A stretch of 64,000 nt of DNA from Dermabacter hominis NBRC 106157 (GCF_001570785.1 NZ_BCSI01000004.1:62001-126000), one strand, 5' to 3'; counted from the first letter of the stretch, positions 52,024-61,920 are shown. Made by a program: numbers and translations. Notes: generated from the sequence alone by a model not told the origin.

Positions 52024-54857
52024 ACGACGCTCCAGATACCGGCCTTCGCGGGCACTTTACCGAGCGCTTTGCGTTTGACCTCGATCCGTTCCAGCTGAGC
52101 GCCATGGACGCGCTGGACCGAGGAAGCTCCGTTCTCGTTGCCGCTCCCACGGGCGCTGGCAAAACCATCGTCGGCGAGTATGCCGTTCACCGGGCCATGG
52201 CGCACGGCGTCAAGGTCTTCTATACGACTCCGATCAAGGCCCTGAGCAATCAGAAGTACCAAGAGCTTGTGGAGTGGCTTGGGCACGAATCGGTCGGGCT
52301 TGTGACGGGCGACGTAAACGTCAATTCGGAAGCCCAGGTCGTCGTGATGACGACCGAGATCCTTCGCAACATGATGTACGCCGATTCGCCGACTCTTCAT
52401 TCGCTCGGCTATGTCGTGATGGATGAGGTCCACTACCTCGCGGATCGAATGCGAGGGCCCGTGTGGGAAGAGATCATTATTCACTTGCCGCGAAGCGTGC
52501 AGCTCGTTGCGCTGAGCGCGACCGTTTCGAACGTCGAAGAGTTTGGTGCGTGGATAGAGGAGGTGCGGGGGAGTACGGAAGTGATCGTTTCCGAGCGCCG
52601 CCCGATCCCGCTGTGGCAGCACGTGCTCAGCGACCACGAGCTCATCGACGTGTTTCTCGACGAAGACGGGCGGGCAACGCCCTCCCACGGGCCGTTTGCC
52701 CATCGGCGCTATCGCGAGGTCAATCCCATGCTCGCCGAAATCGGCAAGGGGACATGGGGCGACGTGCCAGACGGTCAGCGCTACGGAGGCAAACGTCACG
52801 GGCGGGGGCGGAAGAGCGGCAGGTCGGGCCGCCGGGGCTATCGGGATCGGCGCAACGATCAGCGTGGTCCGCATCGTTCGCATCGCCACGAGCAGAGGAT
52901 GCGGCCTCGGGCGATGAGCCGAGCCGACGTCATCTATCTCCTCGAGGAGCGCGGCATGCTCCCCGCGATTTTCTTTATTTTTTCTCGGAGCGGCTGCGAT
53001 CAGGCGGTGGCACAGCTCATGCGAGCGAACGTGCGGCTCACGGATGACGCTGAGCGCTCGCAGATTAAAGAGGCCTTTCGCGCCGCGCTCGGGGATTTGC
53101 GTGCTGACGATTACGATGCGCTCGGGATCGGCAGGATTGAGCGGGCGGCGATGAACGGACTCGCGGCCCATCACGCGGGTCAGCTTCCCGCTGTCAAGGC
53201 CGTGATCGAGGATCTTTTTGCTCGTGGACTCATCAAGGTCGTGTGCGCAACGGAGACCCTCGCCCTCGGCATCAACATGCCGGCGCGCACCGTCGTCCTG
53301 GACAAGCTGACGAAGTTTAACGGGACTGAGCACGCGAAGATCACGCCGGGGGAGTACACGCAGCTCACGGGACGCGCGGGGCGCCGCGGCATTGACGTCG
53401 AAGGGCACGCTGTCGTCGTTGTTGGCTCCTCGATCGCGGCACAAGACGTCGCCGGCCTCGCCTCGACTCGAACGTACAAACTGCACTCTGCCTTTAGGCC
53501 CACGTACAACATGGCCGTGAACCTCCTTGACCGGTTCAGTCTTGACGAAGCGTACGAGACCCTTGAAAGCAGCTTCGCGCAGTTTCATACGGACCGAAGC
53601 GTCGTGGCGCAGGCGCGCAAGGCGCGCGAGAAGCAAGAGGTGGCCGAGCAATACCGTGAGGCGATGCACTGCTCGAAGGGCGATATCGCGCAGTACGCGG
53701 ACATCCTCGAAATGATCTCGGCACGAGAAAAAGAGCTGAGCCGAACGCGTGCCGATAAACAGCGCGAGCGTACTCGCTCAATCGTCGGGAAGCTCCGACG
53801 GGGGGAGGTCATCGCCATCCCCGGGGGACGCCGCTCAGGTTTCGCGGTTGTCATTGACCATGACAAGACGGTTCGCGGGCCACGCGTGTGGGTCATCACG
53901 CGTGAGGGCCAGCTTCGAGATCTCTACACCGAAGATTTCACCGCGAGTCCAATGGTGCTCACGACCATGCGGGTGCCCGCGCTCGACCGGGTACGCAGTG
54001 CGAGAGTGCGAAAGGACACGGCATCCGCTCTGCGGGAAAAGCTCCGAGGTGAGGACTCTCCCCGCGCGGCGGTGAGGGCCCGCTCCAGTGAGAAGAGTGC
54101 GAACCCGAACCATGATTCTCTCCTCGTGCAACTCCGCGAGGACCTGCGAGAGCATCCGTGCCACCACTGCGACGATCGCGAGCAGCACATGCGGTGGATC
54201 TCGAGGTACCGGAAAGCCGCTCGCGAGGCAGCGCGGGCGGAACGAACAATTGCGCAGCGCACGTCACAGCTCGTGCGGCAGTTCGATCGGGTGCGCGCGG
54301 TTCTTGAGGCACTCGGGTACGTGGGAGAATCCGACGCCAGCCGGCACGTCACCGTCACCGCAAAAGGCGAGTTGCTCAAACGCATCTATTCGGAGCGTGA
54401 CCTCATCGTGTGCGAGGCCCTCGACCAGGGAGTGCTCGACGGGCTCTCGCCGGCAGCACTTGCGGCCGTCGCGAGCGCGCTCAGTTACGAACCGCGCCGC
54501 GAAGAGGGGGGGAGCGAAGACCACGACGACCGTTCCGTCTCCCGCGCCCTGTACGCGCTGTCCGTTCTGGCCGACGACATTAATGTGCAGGAAAGGCGGG
54601 CGGGACTCGATCAAACTCCCGCCCCCCATCCCGGTCTGTGCTCGGCGGTGTACCGCTGGGCAAAGGGGGAGGGGTTCGCGCAGTCGATCGGAAACGCGGC
54701 CGTCGCCCCTGGTGATTTCGTTCGTCACGTGCGTCAGGTCATTGATCTTCTCGATCATCTTGCTCATGTCCCCGGGCAGTCCCACGCGGGCGTTGCGGCG
54801 ACAGCGCGGAAGGCTCGCCTTCAGCTTTTGCGCGGGATCGTGGCCCAGGATATGTAA
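52020..54857 (+). CDS. helY: Ski2-like DEAD/DExH RNA helicase HelY
   Basis: ATP-dependent RNA helicase of the Ski2/Mtr4 type. 945 residues: motif I AAPTGAGKTIVGEYAVH (about 40-56), Ia TTPIKALSNQKYQ, II VVMDEVHYLADRMRG, III ALSATVSNVEEFG, then a basic Arg/Gly/His-rich insertion (about 254-300), motif IV IFFIFSRSGCDQAV, V CATETLALGINMPARTVVLDKLTKF and VI QLTGRAGRRGIDVEGHAVVV. The C-terminal part has the HPCHHCDDREQHMRW segment and a helical DSHCT-like domain (ALDQGVLDGLSPAALAAVASAL). ATG 52020 overlaps the lipid kinase stop. The large antisense open frames inside it are shadows. Confidence 0.94.
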   Translation: MNDAPDTGLRGHFTERFAFDLDPFQLSAMDALDRGSSVLVAAPTGAGKTIVGEYAVHRAMAHGVKVFYTTPIKALSNQKYQELVEWLGHESVGLVTGDVNVNSEAQVVVMTTEILRNMMYADSPTLHSLGYVVMDEVHYLADRMRGPVWEEIIIHLPRSVQLVALSATVSNVEEFGAWIEEVRGSTEVIVSERRPIPLWQHVLSDHELIDVFLDEDGRATPSHGPFAHRRYREVNPMLAEIGKGTWGDVPDGQRYGGKRHGRGRKSGRSGRRGYRDRRNDQRGPHRSHRHEQRMRPRAMSRADVIYLLEERGMLPAIFFIFSRSGCDQAVAQLMRANVRLTDDAERSQIKEAFRAALGDLRADDYDALGIGRIERAAMNGLAAHHAGQLPAVKAVIEDLFARGLIKVVCATETLALGINMPARTVVLDKLTKFNGTEHAKITPGEYTQLTGRAGRRGIDVEGHAVVVVGSSIAAQDVAGLASTRTYKLHSAFRPTYNMAVNLLDRFSLDEAYETLESSFAQFHTDRSVVAQARKAREKQEVAEQYREAMHCSKGDIAQYADILEMISAREKELSRTRADKQRERTRSIVGKLRRGEVIAIPGGRRSGFAVVIDHDKTVRGPRVWVITREGQLRDLYTEDFTASPMVLTTMRVPALDRVRSARVRKDTASALREKLRGEDSPRAAVRARSSEKSANPNHDSLLVQLREDLREHPCHHCDDREQHMRWISRYRKAAREAARAERTIAQRTSQLVRQFDRVRAVLEALGYVGESDASRHVTVTAKGELLKRIYSERDLIVCEALDQGVLDGLSPAALAAVASALSYEPRREEGGSEDHDDRSVSRALYALSVLADDINVQERRAGLDQTPAPHPGLCSAVYRWAKGEGFAQSIGNAAVAPGDFVRHVRQVIDLLDHLAHVPGQSHAGVAATARKARLQLLRGIVAQDM

Positions 54858-54996
54858 AAGTGCTGTTTGGAGAAACAGTGTGGGTCGAGTGATCGGTGAA
54901 GGCGAGTAATGTCGGTTCAACAAACGCGTGTGGCGGTGATTTCCGCGTCCACTCCACGCCGCCGACTCTTCGCTTTGCCGGTGCAAGGAGACCGTT

Positions 54997-56604
54997 GTGA
55001 AGGATAAACCCTCGGCGGCCGACGATATTCGTGAGGTCCTCGTCCCTCATTTCGAGGGAGAAAAATTTACACCGCCGATTATCGCGCTCCTCAGTGCCAT
55101 CGCCGGCGGGTTTCTATTCCACCTGTCTTTTGACCCCTACGGGCTCTGGGGGCTGCTTCCCGTTGCTCTTGGCGGGCTTATTTTTGCATCGTTCACGCGC
55201 CGCTGGATCACGGCTGTGGTTGCGGGCCTCGCCTTCGGCGTGAGCGCATTCATCCCGCTTTTTTCCTGGGCCAATATTTATGCGGGACTCGGGCCGTGGC
55301 TCGCCCTCGCCGCCTTTGAGGCTCTCTACATCGCCGTATTTAGTTCTCTCACTCGGCTCATACTCGTCCGCCGCGGCATTCGCTTCTCGAGCAGCGTAGG
55401 GATCGCGTGCCTGTGGGCGATCATGGAATTCGTGCGTGCAAGTGTTCCGTGGGGCGGCCTTTCGTGGGGAATGAGCGCGTTTGCCTTCTCAAACTCCCCT
55501 CTCTTGAACTTCGGCCCGTGGCTCGGTATTACCGGGCTTGGCGCTGTTTCTGGGTTGCTGGGCGCACTCGTGTTTAGCGCTCTGTGTGCGCTGACTTTCC
55601 GGCGGGCGAGGGGGCGAAACGGCATGCACGCCGTGTGGCCCGCATCCGTGGCGATCATTATTGTTCTGTGCTCCCTTGTGACGCCTCGACCAGCTAATTC
55701 CGTTGATTCGGGCCATCACTCGATTCGTATTGCCGGTATTCAAGGAAATATCGAGCGCCCCAAGGCCGGTTCGTACTACATTCCCGACACCATGTTCGAC
55801 AATCACGTCGAGCGCACGCGCGAGTTCCTTGACGCGGATGGGAGTGCGCGCCTCATCGTCTGGCCAGAGGATTCAACCGGATGGGACGTGACCGCTCATC
55901 CGGAACGCATGGCAAAACTCAAGGACCTTGCTGGCGAAGCCGGTGCGCCGATTCTCGTGGGCACTCAGCGGCCCAACGGTAAAAAAGCGCGCTTCAACAC
56001 TTCAGTTTTGGTTGACGACAACGGTCTCACGGGCCAGGAATACACCAAACGCCACCCGGTGCCTTTTGGCGAGTACATCCCTCTACGAGAGTTTTTCGCC
56101 AAAATTACCGACAAGGTTTCGCTCGTCGAACGCGATATGACACCGGGGGATAAGCCCGGAATAATCGACCTCTCGGGTGCGAAAATTGGCGTGCTCATTT
56201 GCTTTGAGATCGCCTACGAGCAAAGTGTCGCCGATACCGTGAACGCGGGAGCTGAACTGCTCGTCGTCCAATCCAACAATGCGCTCTTCCTCGATTCTCA
56301 CGAGTCCGTTCAGCAGCTCGCACAAGCGAAGGTGTTCGCCGTCATTTCGGGACGGAGCGTCGTGCATATTTCTACCGTGGGGGAATCCGCGATCTTTACT
56401 CCCGAGGGTCGTAAGCTTGCGGGCCTTGGCCACTGGACCGCCGGCACCATGACGGAGGACGTTCCCGTTCGCACGGGGCTTACCCCCGCCATGCAGCACG
56501 GTGTCGCGATTCGCGGAATCATCGCGGCGTGTGCAGGCGTTGTCCTACTAGGGAGCATGATTGCTCCGCCGCGTACCATCAAGGAAAGGCGTTCCCGTCC
56601 GTGA
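54997..56604 (+). CDS. lnt: Apolipoprotein N-acyltransferase
   Basis: Third enzyme of lipoprotein maturation: acylates the N-terminal Cys in the membrane. 535 residues: an N-terminal tail, about six membrane helices (35-230; [54 protein letters not shown]) and an extracytoplasmic nitrilase domain with the catalytic triad: Glu in [12 protein letters not shown], Lys in [14 protein letters not shown] and Cys in [11 protein letters not shown]; a last helix lies near 510-525. AAGGAG precedes the GTG start. Its stop overlaps the Ppm1 gene. In mycobacteria the two activities are often one fused polypeptide; here they are separate. Confidence 0.94.
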   Translation: MKDKPSAADDIREVLVPHFEGEKFTPPIIALLSAIAGGFLFHLSFDPYGLWGLLPVALGGLIFASFTRRWITAVVAGLAFGVSAFIPLFSWANIYAGLGPWLALAAFEALYIAVFSSLTRLILVRRGIRFSSSVGIACLWAIMEFVRASVPWGGLSWGMSAFAFSNSPLLNFGPWLGITGLGAVSGLLGALVFSALCALTFRRARGRNGMHAVWPASVAIIIVLCSLVTPRPANSVDSGHHSIRIAGIQGNIERPKAGSYYIPDTMFDNHVERTREFLDADGSARLIVWPEDSTGWDVTAHPERMAKLKDLAGEAGAPILVGTQRPNGKKARFNTSVLVDDNGLTGQEYTKRHPVPFGEYIPLREFFAKITDKVSLVERDMTPGDKPGIIDLSGAKIGVLICFEIAYEQSVADTVNAGAELLVVQSNNALFLDSHESVQQLAQAKVFAVISGRSVVHISTVGESAIFTPEGRKLAGLGHWTAGTMTEDVPVRTGLTPAMQHGVAIRGIIAACAGVVLLGSMIAPPRTIKERRSRP

Positions 56605-57344
56605 CAACGCTCGTCATCATTCCCACCTACAACGAGATCGACGCGCTCCCGCCCACGCTCGAGCGCCTCAGGTCTGCAGTACCCGAGGCGCACGTACTCG
56701 TTGTTGACGATGGATCGCCGGATGGGACTGGCCAGTGGGCCGATCGCCTCGCCGAACGCGATGAGCAGGTCCACGTCCTGCACCGTACGCAAAAGGGCGG
56801 CCTCGGGCCCGCATACCTCGCGGGTTTCGCATGGGGTCTCGAGCACGGCTATGACGTGCTGTGCGAAATGGATGCCGATTCCTCCCATAGGCCCGAGCAA
56901 CTCGGAACACTCCTCACGGCGCTCGAACGTGGCGCCGACCTCGCGATCGGTTCGCGTTGGGTCCCTGGGGGATCGGTCCACAATTGGCCCCTCAATCGCG
57001 AGCTTCTCTCGCGTGGCGCAAACACCTACGTGAATTTCGCTCTCGGGCTAGGCGTGAAAGATGCAACGGCAGGCTTTCGAGCCTTTCGCGCTCACGTCCT
57101 CACACGCGTTCTCGCTGGCGAGCACATCGCAAGCCAGGGCTACTGCTTCCAGGTCGATATGACGCGCAGGGTCCGTTCCGCGGGCTTTGTGATCCGGGAA
57201 GTTCCGATTGACTTCGACGAACGCGAATACGGTGAATCCAAAATGAGTTCCGCAATCATCAAAGAGGCCATGCTTCGAGTGACGCAGTGGGGTATTCACC
57301 ACCGTCTCTCACAAGCCCGTTCGCTCGTGAAAAAGGGTGCATGA
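56601..57344 (+). CDS. ppm1: Polyprenol monophosphomannose synthase
   Basis: GT2 glycosyltransferase making polyprenyl-phosphate mannose from GDP-mannose for glycolipids and protein mannosylation. 247 residues: [83 protein letters not shown] (metal-binding DAD), [27 protein letters not shown] and [12 protein letters not shown]. It lacks C-terminal membrane anchors, as for DPM1-like soluble forms. The GTG start overlaps the lnt stop and the stop overlaps fxsA. Confidence 0.95.
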   Translation: MTTLVIIPTYNEIDALPPTLERLRSAVPEAHVLVVDDGSPDGTGQWADRLAERDEQVHVLHRTQKGGLGPAYLAGFAWGLEHGYDVLCEMDADSSHRPEQLGTLLTALERGADLAIGSRWVPGGSVHNWPLNRELLSRGANTYVNFALGLGVKDATAGFRAFRAHVLTRVLAGEHIASQGYCFQVDMTRRVRSAGFVIREVPIDFDEREYGESKMSSAIIKEAMLRVTQWGIHHRLSQARSLVKKGA

Positions 57345-57955
57345 TGAACGACGCTCGCCTATCTCGTTCCCTTCCGGCATGGCTGCTGCCCGCCGGCGCA
57401 ATCGTGCTCGGCATTGTCGAGATCGCGATCCTCATCTGGATCGGTTCTGCGACTCACTGGTGGGTACCTCTGCTCCTTATTGCCCTCGGGTGGATCGTCG
57501 GCTTCGCTCTCATACTGTCCGCTGGCCAGCAGTCGATCACGCGAATCATCTCGCTGTGGCGCGCCGCCACCGGCCGCGGCGAACGTAAGAAGCACCTGTC
57601 TCGCCCAGCCTTCACGCTGATCTCCGCCATGCTGTTCTTTTTCCCCGGCGTCCTCACCGACATCGCGGGACTCATCCTTTTGTTCACGCCCGTGCAGCAA
57701 AAGACGCTCGATACCGTAGGGCTTGGCTCCGGAAAGTCTTCGCGCCGAGTTCTTTTCACCTCGCATCGGGGTTCGGTCATTGAAAGCGAGATTGTGATCG
57801 ATACGACCGGGCAAGCGTCGGACCCCCAAGGCTCCCACCCTGGAACTACCGCACACCCGAGCGGCCAGCTGCCGCCTGCCCCCGAGAATGATCGCTCAAG
57901 CAGTGAGGGCGGAAACGGAAAAACGCCGCCCCCTTACGAGGGCGACGTTCTCTAA
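57341..57955 (+). CDS. fxsA: FxsA family membrane protein
   Basis: About 204 residues. Four membrane segments (about 12-32, 38-56, 84-106 and near 110-118) with the FxsA signature ([63 protein letters not shown]). A Pro/Gly/Ser-rich cytoplasmic tail follows ([18 protein letters not shown]). FxsA in E. coli suppresses F exclusion of T7; the role in actinobacteria is unknown. Two adjacent ATG codons (57341, 57344) can start it, the first overlapping the ppm1 stop. Confidence 0.9.
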   Translation: MMNDARLSRSLPAWLLPAGAIVLGIVEIAILIWIGSATHWWVPLLLIALGWIVGFALILSAGQQSITRIISLWRAATGRGERKKHLSRPAFTLISAMLFFFPGVLTDIAGLILLFTPVQQKTLDTVGLGSGKSSRRVLFTSHRGSVIESEIVIDTTGQASDPQGSHPGTTAHPSGQLPPAPENDRSSSEGGNGKTPPPYEGDVL

Positions 57956-57994
57956 GATCTACGGTGGCGGGGGACAGGGCCGCCGCCACGGCCA

Positions 57995-58348
57995 CTACAG
58001 GAAGTGGCGGTTCGAGTGAAGCTTACCGGCGCGAAGCAGCTCCAGACGCTTGTCGAGAAGCTCCTGCAACTCTTCTTCTGAGCGGCGCTCGAGGAGCATG
58101 TCCCAGTGGGTGCGCTGAGGCTTACCGGGCTTGCCTTCGGGCTTTTCGTGATCGCGAAGAACGGCGGTCTCACCGCAGCGGCACTCCCACACGAGCGGTA
58201 CATCGGCCTCAACCGAAAACGGGAGGATGATGATGTGCTTGTTGGGGCAGTCATACTTTGCTTCCTGACGCGGAGCGGCGAGAACGCCGTCATCCGTTTC
58301 CATCGAAAGCGAACCGAGTCGGGTGCCTCGCAGTGAGCGAGAGTTCAT
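57995..58348 (-). CDS. rbpA: RNA polymerase-binding protein RbpA
   Basis: Actinobacterial transcription factor that binds sigma and the RNA polymerase core and stabilises open complexes at housekeeping promoters. 117 residues: N-terminal tail MNSRSLRGTRLGSLSMETDDGV, the core domain YDCPNKHIIILPFSVEADVPLVWECRCGETAVLRD with its Cys set, a basic linker (EKPEGKPGKPQRTHWDMLLERR, the -10-contacting region) and the sigma-interacting C-terminal helix EEELQELLDKRLELLRAG. It is convergent with fxsA. GAAGAAGG lies upstream of the ATG. Relevance: weak -35 boxes dominate this window, consistent with RbpA-assisted promoters. Confidence 0.95.
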   Translation of the reverse strand: MNSRSLRGTRLGSLSMETDDGVLAAPRQEAKYDCPNKHIIILPFSVEADVPLVWECRCGETAVLRDHEKPEGKPGKPQRTHWDMLLERRSEEELQELLDKRLELLRAGKLHSNRHFL

Positions 58349-58440
58349 CGAGCGACCTTCTTCCCTACATTGTCCGTTGTGGGCGCCTTTGGCGAATCTT
58401 CGCCAGCATTCACGACCTATGAACGCCTCGGCCGGTGGTG

Positions 58441-59250
58441 TTATTCCCTTCCAGGCCCCGTGCGGCGAGTGGCACGAGCCTCGCGAACCTTCACGAGCCG
58501 ATCAACACGGTTACTCACGATACCATCCACGCCCATGTCGAGGAGGGCGTGCATGGCCGGCTCGTCATCGATTGTCCACGCGTGTACCTCACACCCAGCC
58601 CGGTGTGCGGCGGCCACAAAACGGGGCGTAAGGATCGGGAGCCCCCTAAAGCGAATGGGGACCTGGAGGGCCGCATAACGTGCGAGCACCCGTGTGCACA
58701 GCCGCTCGGCTCCCAGCCAGGAGGCTGCAAGGAACGCCGCGACCGTCGTGCGAGAAGCGCTTGCCATGACCTGATGCCCGCAGGCGCTGCTCGCTCGTGA
58801 CACGACTTCGCGTGCGACCGCGGGATCAAAGCTTGTCAGGCACACCCGCCGACCGGCGCCGGTTCGCGCGATGGCCGCGACGGTGGGCTCTATGGCAGAA
58901 GCAGCCTTCACATCGATGTTGAAGGGGAGGTCGGGGAAAGACGCGAGTGCATCATCGAGGCGTGCGATCGTGCCACGACCGTGCACACGAACCGTGCTCA
59001 AACGCGACCACGGGGTTTCGGCTATCGCGCGTGGGTCACCGTCCGCGACTCGTGCAAGCGTAGGGTCATGGAAGGTCATCGCTACGTTGTCACTGCTCGC
59101 GCGCACATCTGTTTCCATGACGTCCGCCCCGTTCGCACGGGCGGCTGCAAAGGCCTCAAGGGTGTTTTCTCCACCTGCAGGCGCGAAACCGCGGTGGGCT
59201 ATCGCACGGGGGAGCGGTCCCGAAAAGTATCGGCGCACTGGCGAGCTCAC
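58441..59250 (-). CDS. Glycerophosphodiester phosphodiesterase
   Basis: Hydrolyses glycerophosphodiesters to glycerol-3-phosphate and an alcohol. 269-residue TIM barrel with AIAHRGFAPAGGENTLEAFAAA (catalytic His-Arg and metal Glu), ADVMETDVRASSDNVAMTFHDPTLARV (metal Glu/Asp and second catalytic His), FNIDVKAASAIEP, VCLTSFDP and CEVHAWTIDDEPAMHALLDMGVDGIVSNRVD. No signal peptide, so probably cytoplasmic. The GTG start overlaps the SURF1 stop by 4 bp; it is the last gene of a four-gene minus-strand unit. Confidence 0.93.
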   Translation of the reverse strand: MSSPVRRYFSGPLPRAIAHRGFAPAGGENTLEAFAAARANGADVMETDVRASSDNVAMTFHDPTLARVADGDPRAIAETPWSRLSTVRVHGRGTIARLDDALASFPDLPFNIDVKAASAIEPTVAAIARTGAGRRVCLTSFDPAVAREVVSRASSACGHQVMASASRTTVAAFLAASWLGAERLCTRVLARYAALQVPIRFRGLPILTPRFVAAAHRAGCEVHAWTIDDEPAMHALLDMGVDGIVSNRVDRLVKVREARATRRTGPGRE

Positions 59251-60173
59251 GATCCGTACCCTTCGTCGAGCAGTGAATCTTCCTCGTCCTCATCCGTGCC
59301 GCGCGAGCGGTGTCGGGTGTGGCGAGTGGCGCCGTAGCGCCGCACGGAACCGCGAGCAGGGGCCGCGGCGACATCGTTGGCGACGGCGGTGGCTGAGACG
59401 GCGTCGGACTCCTCCTCGCCCTCGTAGTCGCGAAGCGTACGCCGTGCCGCCACCACAAAACCGAGCACAAAAAAGGCCGAAAATATCCACCACTGGAACG
59501 CGTAGGACAGATGCGGCCCAAGCGAGGTCGAGGGTTTTTCCAGGGCGGAAAGCCCTTGCGGAGCGACCCCGTTCTCGCTTACGACTTCGCCGTAGGCGCC
59601 CTCGAGGACATCCTCGAGTTGCGGTACCTGAGAGAGGACGTCGGTCGCATTGACCGAGTGGAGCTGCCCCGGGACTTCTGGTCTGTCGGAGAGACGGGGT
59701 TCGCGCGGCCGCAAGCGCGCGACGAGCTCGACCTCGTCGGAGGGAACTTTCGGTCGGGACGCGGGAACCGAGTCCGTCTGCCCAGCCGTGACCCAGCCGC
59801 GTACTGCCAGGAAAGTACTGCCGTCGTTCGTCTCGAACGGGACGAGCTGCCAAAACCCCACGCTCGAACCCTCCACGCGGTTTCTCACGTACAGCACACA
59901 TTCGGGACGCGAGCAATAGTGGCCGCGGGCGCGCACGACGGTGTAGTCATCGGCGGCGGCTAATTTCGATCGGGCCGAGGAAGGCGCGTCAGTGAGCGCA
60001 ATCGGCTCGGCATCGTAGTGTTGCTCGATCACCGCCGCCCGTGCGCGCTTGTCCTCAAAACGATTCAATTGCCAGATGCCAAGCCGCACGCACGTAAGCG
60101 TTGCGAGTAGGACAAAAAGGAGTGCGAGCGCCCACCGCCAGGTCAAAATTGGGCGAAGACCGACGCGCCTCAC
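59247..60173 (-). CDS. SURF1 family cytochrome oxidase biogenesis protein
   Basis: 308-residue membrane protein of the SURF1 family, which helps assemble aa3-type cytochrome oxidase. Membrane helix 1 is at about 10-32 (WALALLFVLLATLTCVRLGIWQLNR, the family signature RLGIWQL), the outer domain has RARGHYCSRPECVLYVRN and FLAVRGWVTAG, and helix 2 (YAFQWWIFSAFFVLGFVVAARR) is near 220-245. The C-terminal tail is acidic (DEDEEDSLLDEGYGS). A Cys pair in the outer loop (YCSRPEC) is actinobacterial. It overlaps both neighbours by 4 bp, GTG start. Confidence 0.92.
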   Translation of the reverse strand: MRRVGLRPILTWRWALALLFVLLATLTCVRLGIWQLNRFEDKRARAAVIEQHYDAEPIALTDAPSSARSKLAAADDYTVVRARGHYCSRPECVLYVRNRVEGSSVGFWQLVPFETNDGSTFLAVRGWVTAGQTDSVPASRPKVPSDEVELVARLRPREPRLSDRPEVPGQLHSVNATDVLSQVPQLEDVLEGAYGEVVSENGVAPQGLSALEKPSTSLGPHLSYAFQWWIFSAFFVLGFVVAARRTLRDYEGEEESDAVSATAVANDVAAAPARGSVRRYGATRHTRHRSRGTDEDEEDSLLDEGYGS

Positions 60174-60565
60174 AAGTGCTCACCGCCCCATGTCTCGCGG
60201 ACTGTGCCGTCCTCGTCAACCGTGATGAACGGCTGAGAAGGCTCTGCCGTAAGAACAAAGGGGACGGGCTGTTCATCGAGGCGCTGCTCCCGATTCGGCG
60301 GTGTGGGAACCGCCTGGTCATTGGCAACGAGGACCGCGAAAAGAGGCAGGACAACCGCTCCGATCAGCGCGACAAGCTTCCATACGCCGGGCACAACGAT
60401 CAGCAGGGCGAGGCACACCATGCGTATCGCCATGGCAAGGATGTACGTCCGTGAACGGCGCGACACATCGGCAGAGCGCGCAATGGGAATCGCCGCGGGT
60501 GGCGCCGAAAAAGACGTGTGAACTCTCGCGGGAGGGACGGTATTCTCGAGGGGATCAGAAGGCAT
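60170..60565 (-). CDS. DUF3099 membrane protein
   Basis: 131 residues of an actinobacterial family. A polar N-terminus (MPSDPLENTVPPARVHTSF) precedes two membrane helices (about 42-58 and 60-80; MAIRMVCLALLIVVPG, KLVALIGAVVLPLFAVLVAND), then a hydrophilic tail (NREQRLDEQPVPFVL). The R-x-Y-x-x-x-M-x-x-R pattern before helix 1 (RTYILAMAIR) is typical of DUF3099. Function unknown; genomic linkage with SURF1 suggests an envelope or respiratory role (inference). ATG 60565 lies inside the upstream gene (11-bp overlap). Confidence 0.88.
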   Translation of the reverse strand: MPSDPLENTVPPARVHTSFSAPPAAIPIARSADVSRRSRTYILAMAIRMVCLALLIVVPGVWKLVALIGAVVLPLFAVLVANDQAVPTPPNREQRLDEQPVPFVLTAEPSQPFITVDEDGTVRETWGGEHL

Positions 60566-61076
60566 GAACGCCTGACAGCGAAGACCAGTGCAGCAACGAC
60601 GCCGCGGCGCTTTCACCCTTCGGTAGCTCGTTCATCGCAAAGGAGAACAGTTCCGAGAATCCATAGACCGCGGCAGCCACGAGGAGTGCGCCCACCACGC
60701 ACAGGCACACGTTCACGATGACCCGCCTGCGGCGAGCGTGCGGATCGTACGGGCCAAACGCACGCGGTTTCTCCGGGGGAAAACCATTGATGAGCGAAGA
60801 GCTGGCTTCGCTTGCACTCACGTGCCCAGGAAGTTCAACGGTCGCGGGGTACTGCCGGATACGCTCAGCCACGATCTCACTTGCGTGGACGTTTTCGCTG
60901 CGCACAACGGGAGCGGGAACAGCGGGGGAAGGTCCGACGGTGGAAGGGTCATAGTCAAGACGCCATCCCGCGGGGACTTCCGGCCACTGAGGGTTCGGTT
61001 GCCACGACTGCGGAAGCGCCCCGGTACCCTCGGGAGGCTCGGGCCATGACGGAGGCGGATTAAAGCGTGACGTCAC
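60555..61076 (-). CDS. Trp/Pro-repeat membrane protein, unknown
   Basis: 173 residues, not assigned to a family. The N-terminal half repeats short Pro-Trp units (PPPSWPEPPEG, LPQSWQPNP, QWPEVPAGWRLDYDP), like the GYF- or SH3-binding proline stretches in actinobacterial membrane proteins. A basic patch (PHARRRRVIVNV) then one helix (about 125-147, VNVCLCVVGALLVAAAVYGF) follow, and a short outer tail. GGAGG precedes the GTG at 61076 and decides against the longer frame. First gene of the DUF3099-SURF1-GDPD unit. TACGAT at 61128-61133 may be its -10 box. Confidence 0.7.
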   Translation of the reverse strand: MTSRFNPPPSWPEPPEGTGALPQSWQPNPQWPEVPAGWRLDYDPSTVGPSPAVPAPVVRSENVHASEIVAERIRQYPATVELPGHVSASEASSSLINGFPPEKPRAFGPYDPHARRRRVIVNVCLCVVGALLVAAAVYGFSELFSFAMNELPKGESAAASLLHWSSLSGVHAF

Positions 61077-61209
61077 CGGTGCTCTCCTCCCGCGTGCCAA
61101 TCGTGTCTTATGACGTGCCGTCCTACCATCGTAGGCTATGCGCCGCCGCGCAAGCTTTAGCGATAGGCTTGGCCCGAACCTCATTCTTCCACAGCGTGAA
61201 AGGGCAACT

Positions 61210-61920
61210 GTGACCTCTCGAAGCGTGTTGATTACCGGCGGCAACCGTGGCATTGGCTACGCGCTCGCCGAACACTTCCTTTCCCTCGGCGACAAGGTGG
61301 CCGTCACCTCGCGGTCGGGGGAGGGCGGCCCTGAGGGTGCGCTCACCGTTAAAGCGGACGTCACCGACTCGTCATCGCTCGATTCGGCCTTTGCTGAGGT
61401 CGAAGAAGCACACGGGAGCGTCGAGGTCCTCATTGCCAACGCGGGTATCACTGACGACCAGCTCATGCTGCGCATGAGCGACGACTCGTTCGACAACGTC
61501 GTCAATACAAACCTGAACGGTACGTTCCGCACCGTAAAGCGGGCCATCAGGGCCATGATGCGCAAGAGGAAGGGCCGCATCATTCTCCTGTCGTCAGTGG
61601 TGAGCCTCCTCGGCTCGCCCGGTCAGGTGAACTACGCCTCGTCGAAGGCTGGCCTCATCGGTATGGCACGCTCACTCACGCGCGAACTTGGCTCGCGCGG
61701 CATCACGACCAACGTCATTGCCCCCGGCTACATCGAGACGGAAATGACGCGCGGGCTCGACGAGGCTCGCAAGGAGCAGTACCTCTCGCAGATTCCCGTC
61801 GGTCGCTTCGCAGCACCCTCTGAGGTCGCAAAAGTTGCGGCGTTCCTCGCGAGCGACGATGCGTCATACATTTCGGGCGCCGTCATTCCTGTCGACGGCG
61901 GCCTCGGCATGGGACACTAA
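61210..61920 (+). CDS. fabG: 3-oxoacyl-[ACP] reductase (FabG-like SDR)
   Basis: NADPH-dependent reduction of beta-ketoacyl-ACP in fatty acid synthesis, or a related short-chain dehydrogenase role. 236 residues: SVLITGGNRGIGYALAEHFLS (TGxxxGIG cofactor motif), ADVTDSSSL, LIANAGITDDQLMLRM (NAG), ILLSSVVSLLGSPGQVNYASSKAGLIGMA (catalytic Ser, Tyr, Lys) and GYIETEMTRGL. The GTG 61210 was chosen because AAAGGG sits 5 nt upstream and homologues begin here; the frame extends to 61138 without family similarity. Substrate choice is from family placement only. Confidence 0.9.
   Translation: MTSRSVLITGGNRGIGYALAEHFLSLGDKVAVTSRSGEGGPEGALTVKADVTDSSSLDSAFAEVEEAHGSVEVLIANAGITDDQLMLRMSDDSFDNVVNTNLNGTFRTVKRAIRAMMRKRKGRIILLSSVVSLLGSPGQVNYASSKAGLIGMARSLTRELGSRGITTNVIAPGYIETEMTRGLDEARKEQYLSQIPVGRFAAPSEVAKVAAFLASDDASYISGAVIPVDGGLGMGH

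Noticed and set aside
52008-53669. 553-residue open frame antisense to helY
   Set aside because: It is the complement of conserved helicase codons, has no ribosome-binding site and no family motifs; high-GC antisense frames are expected.
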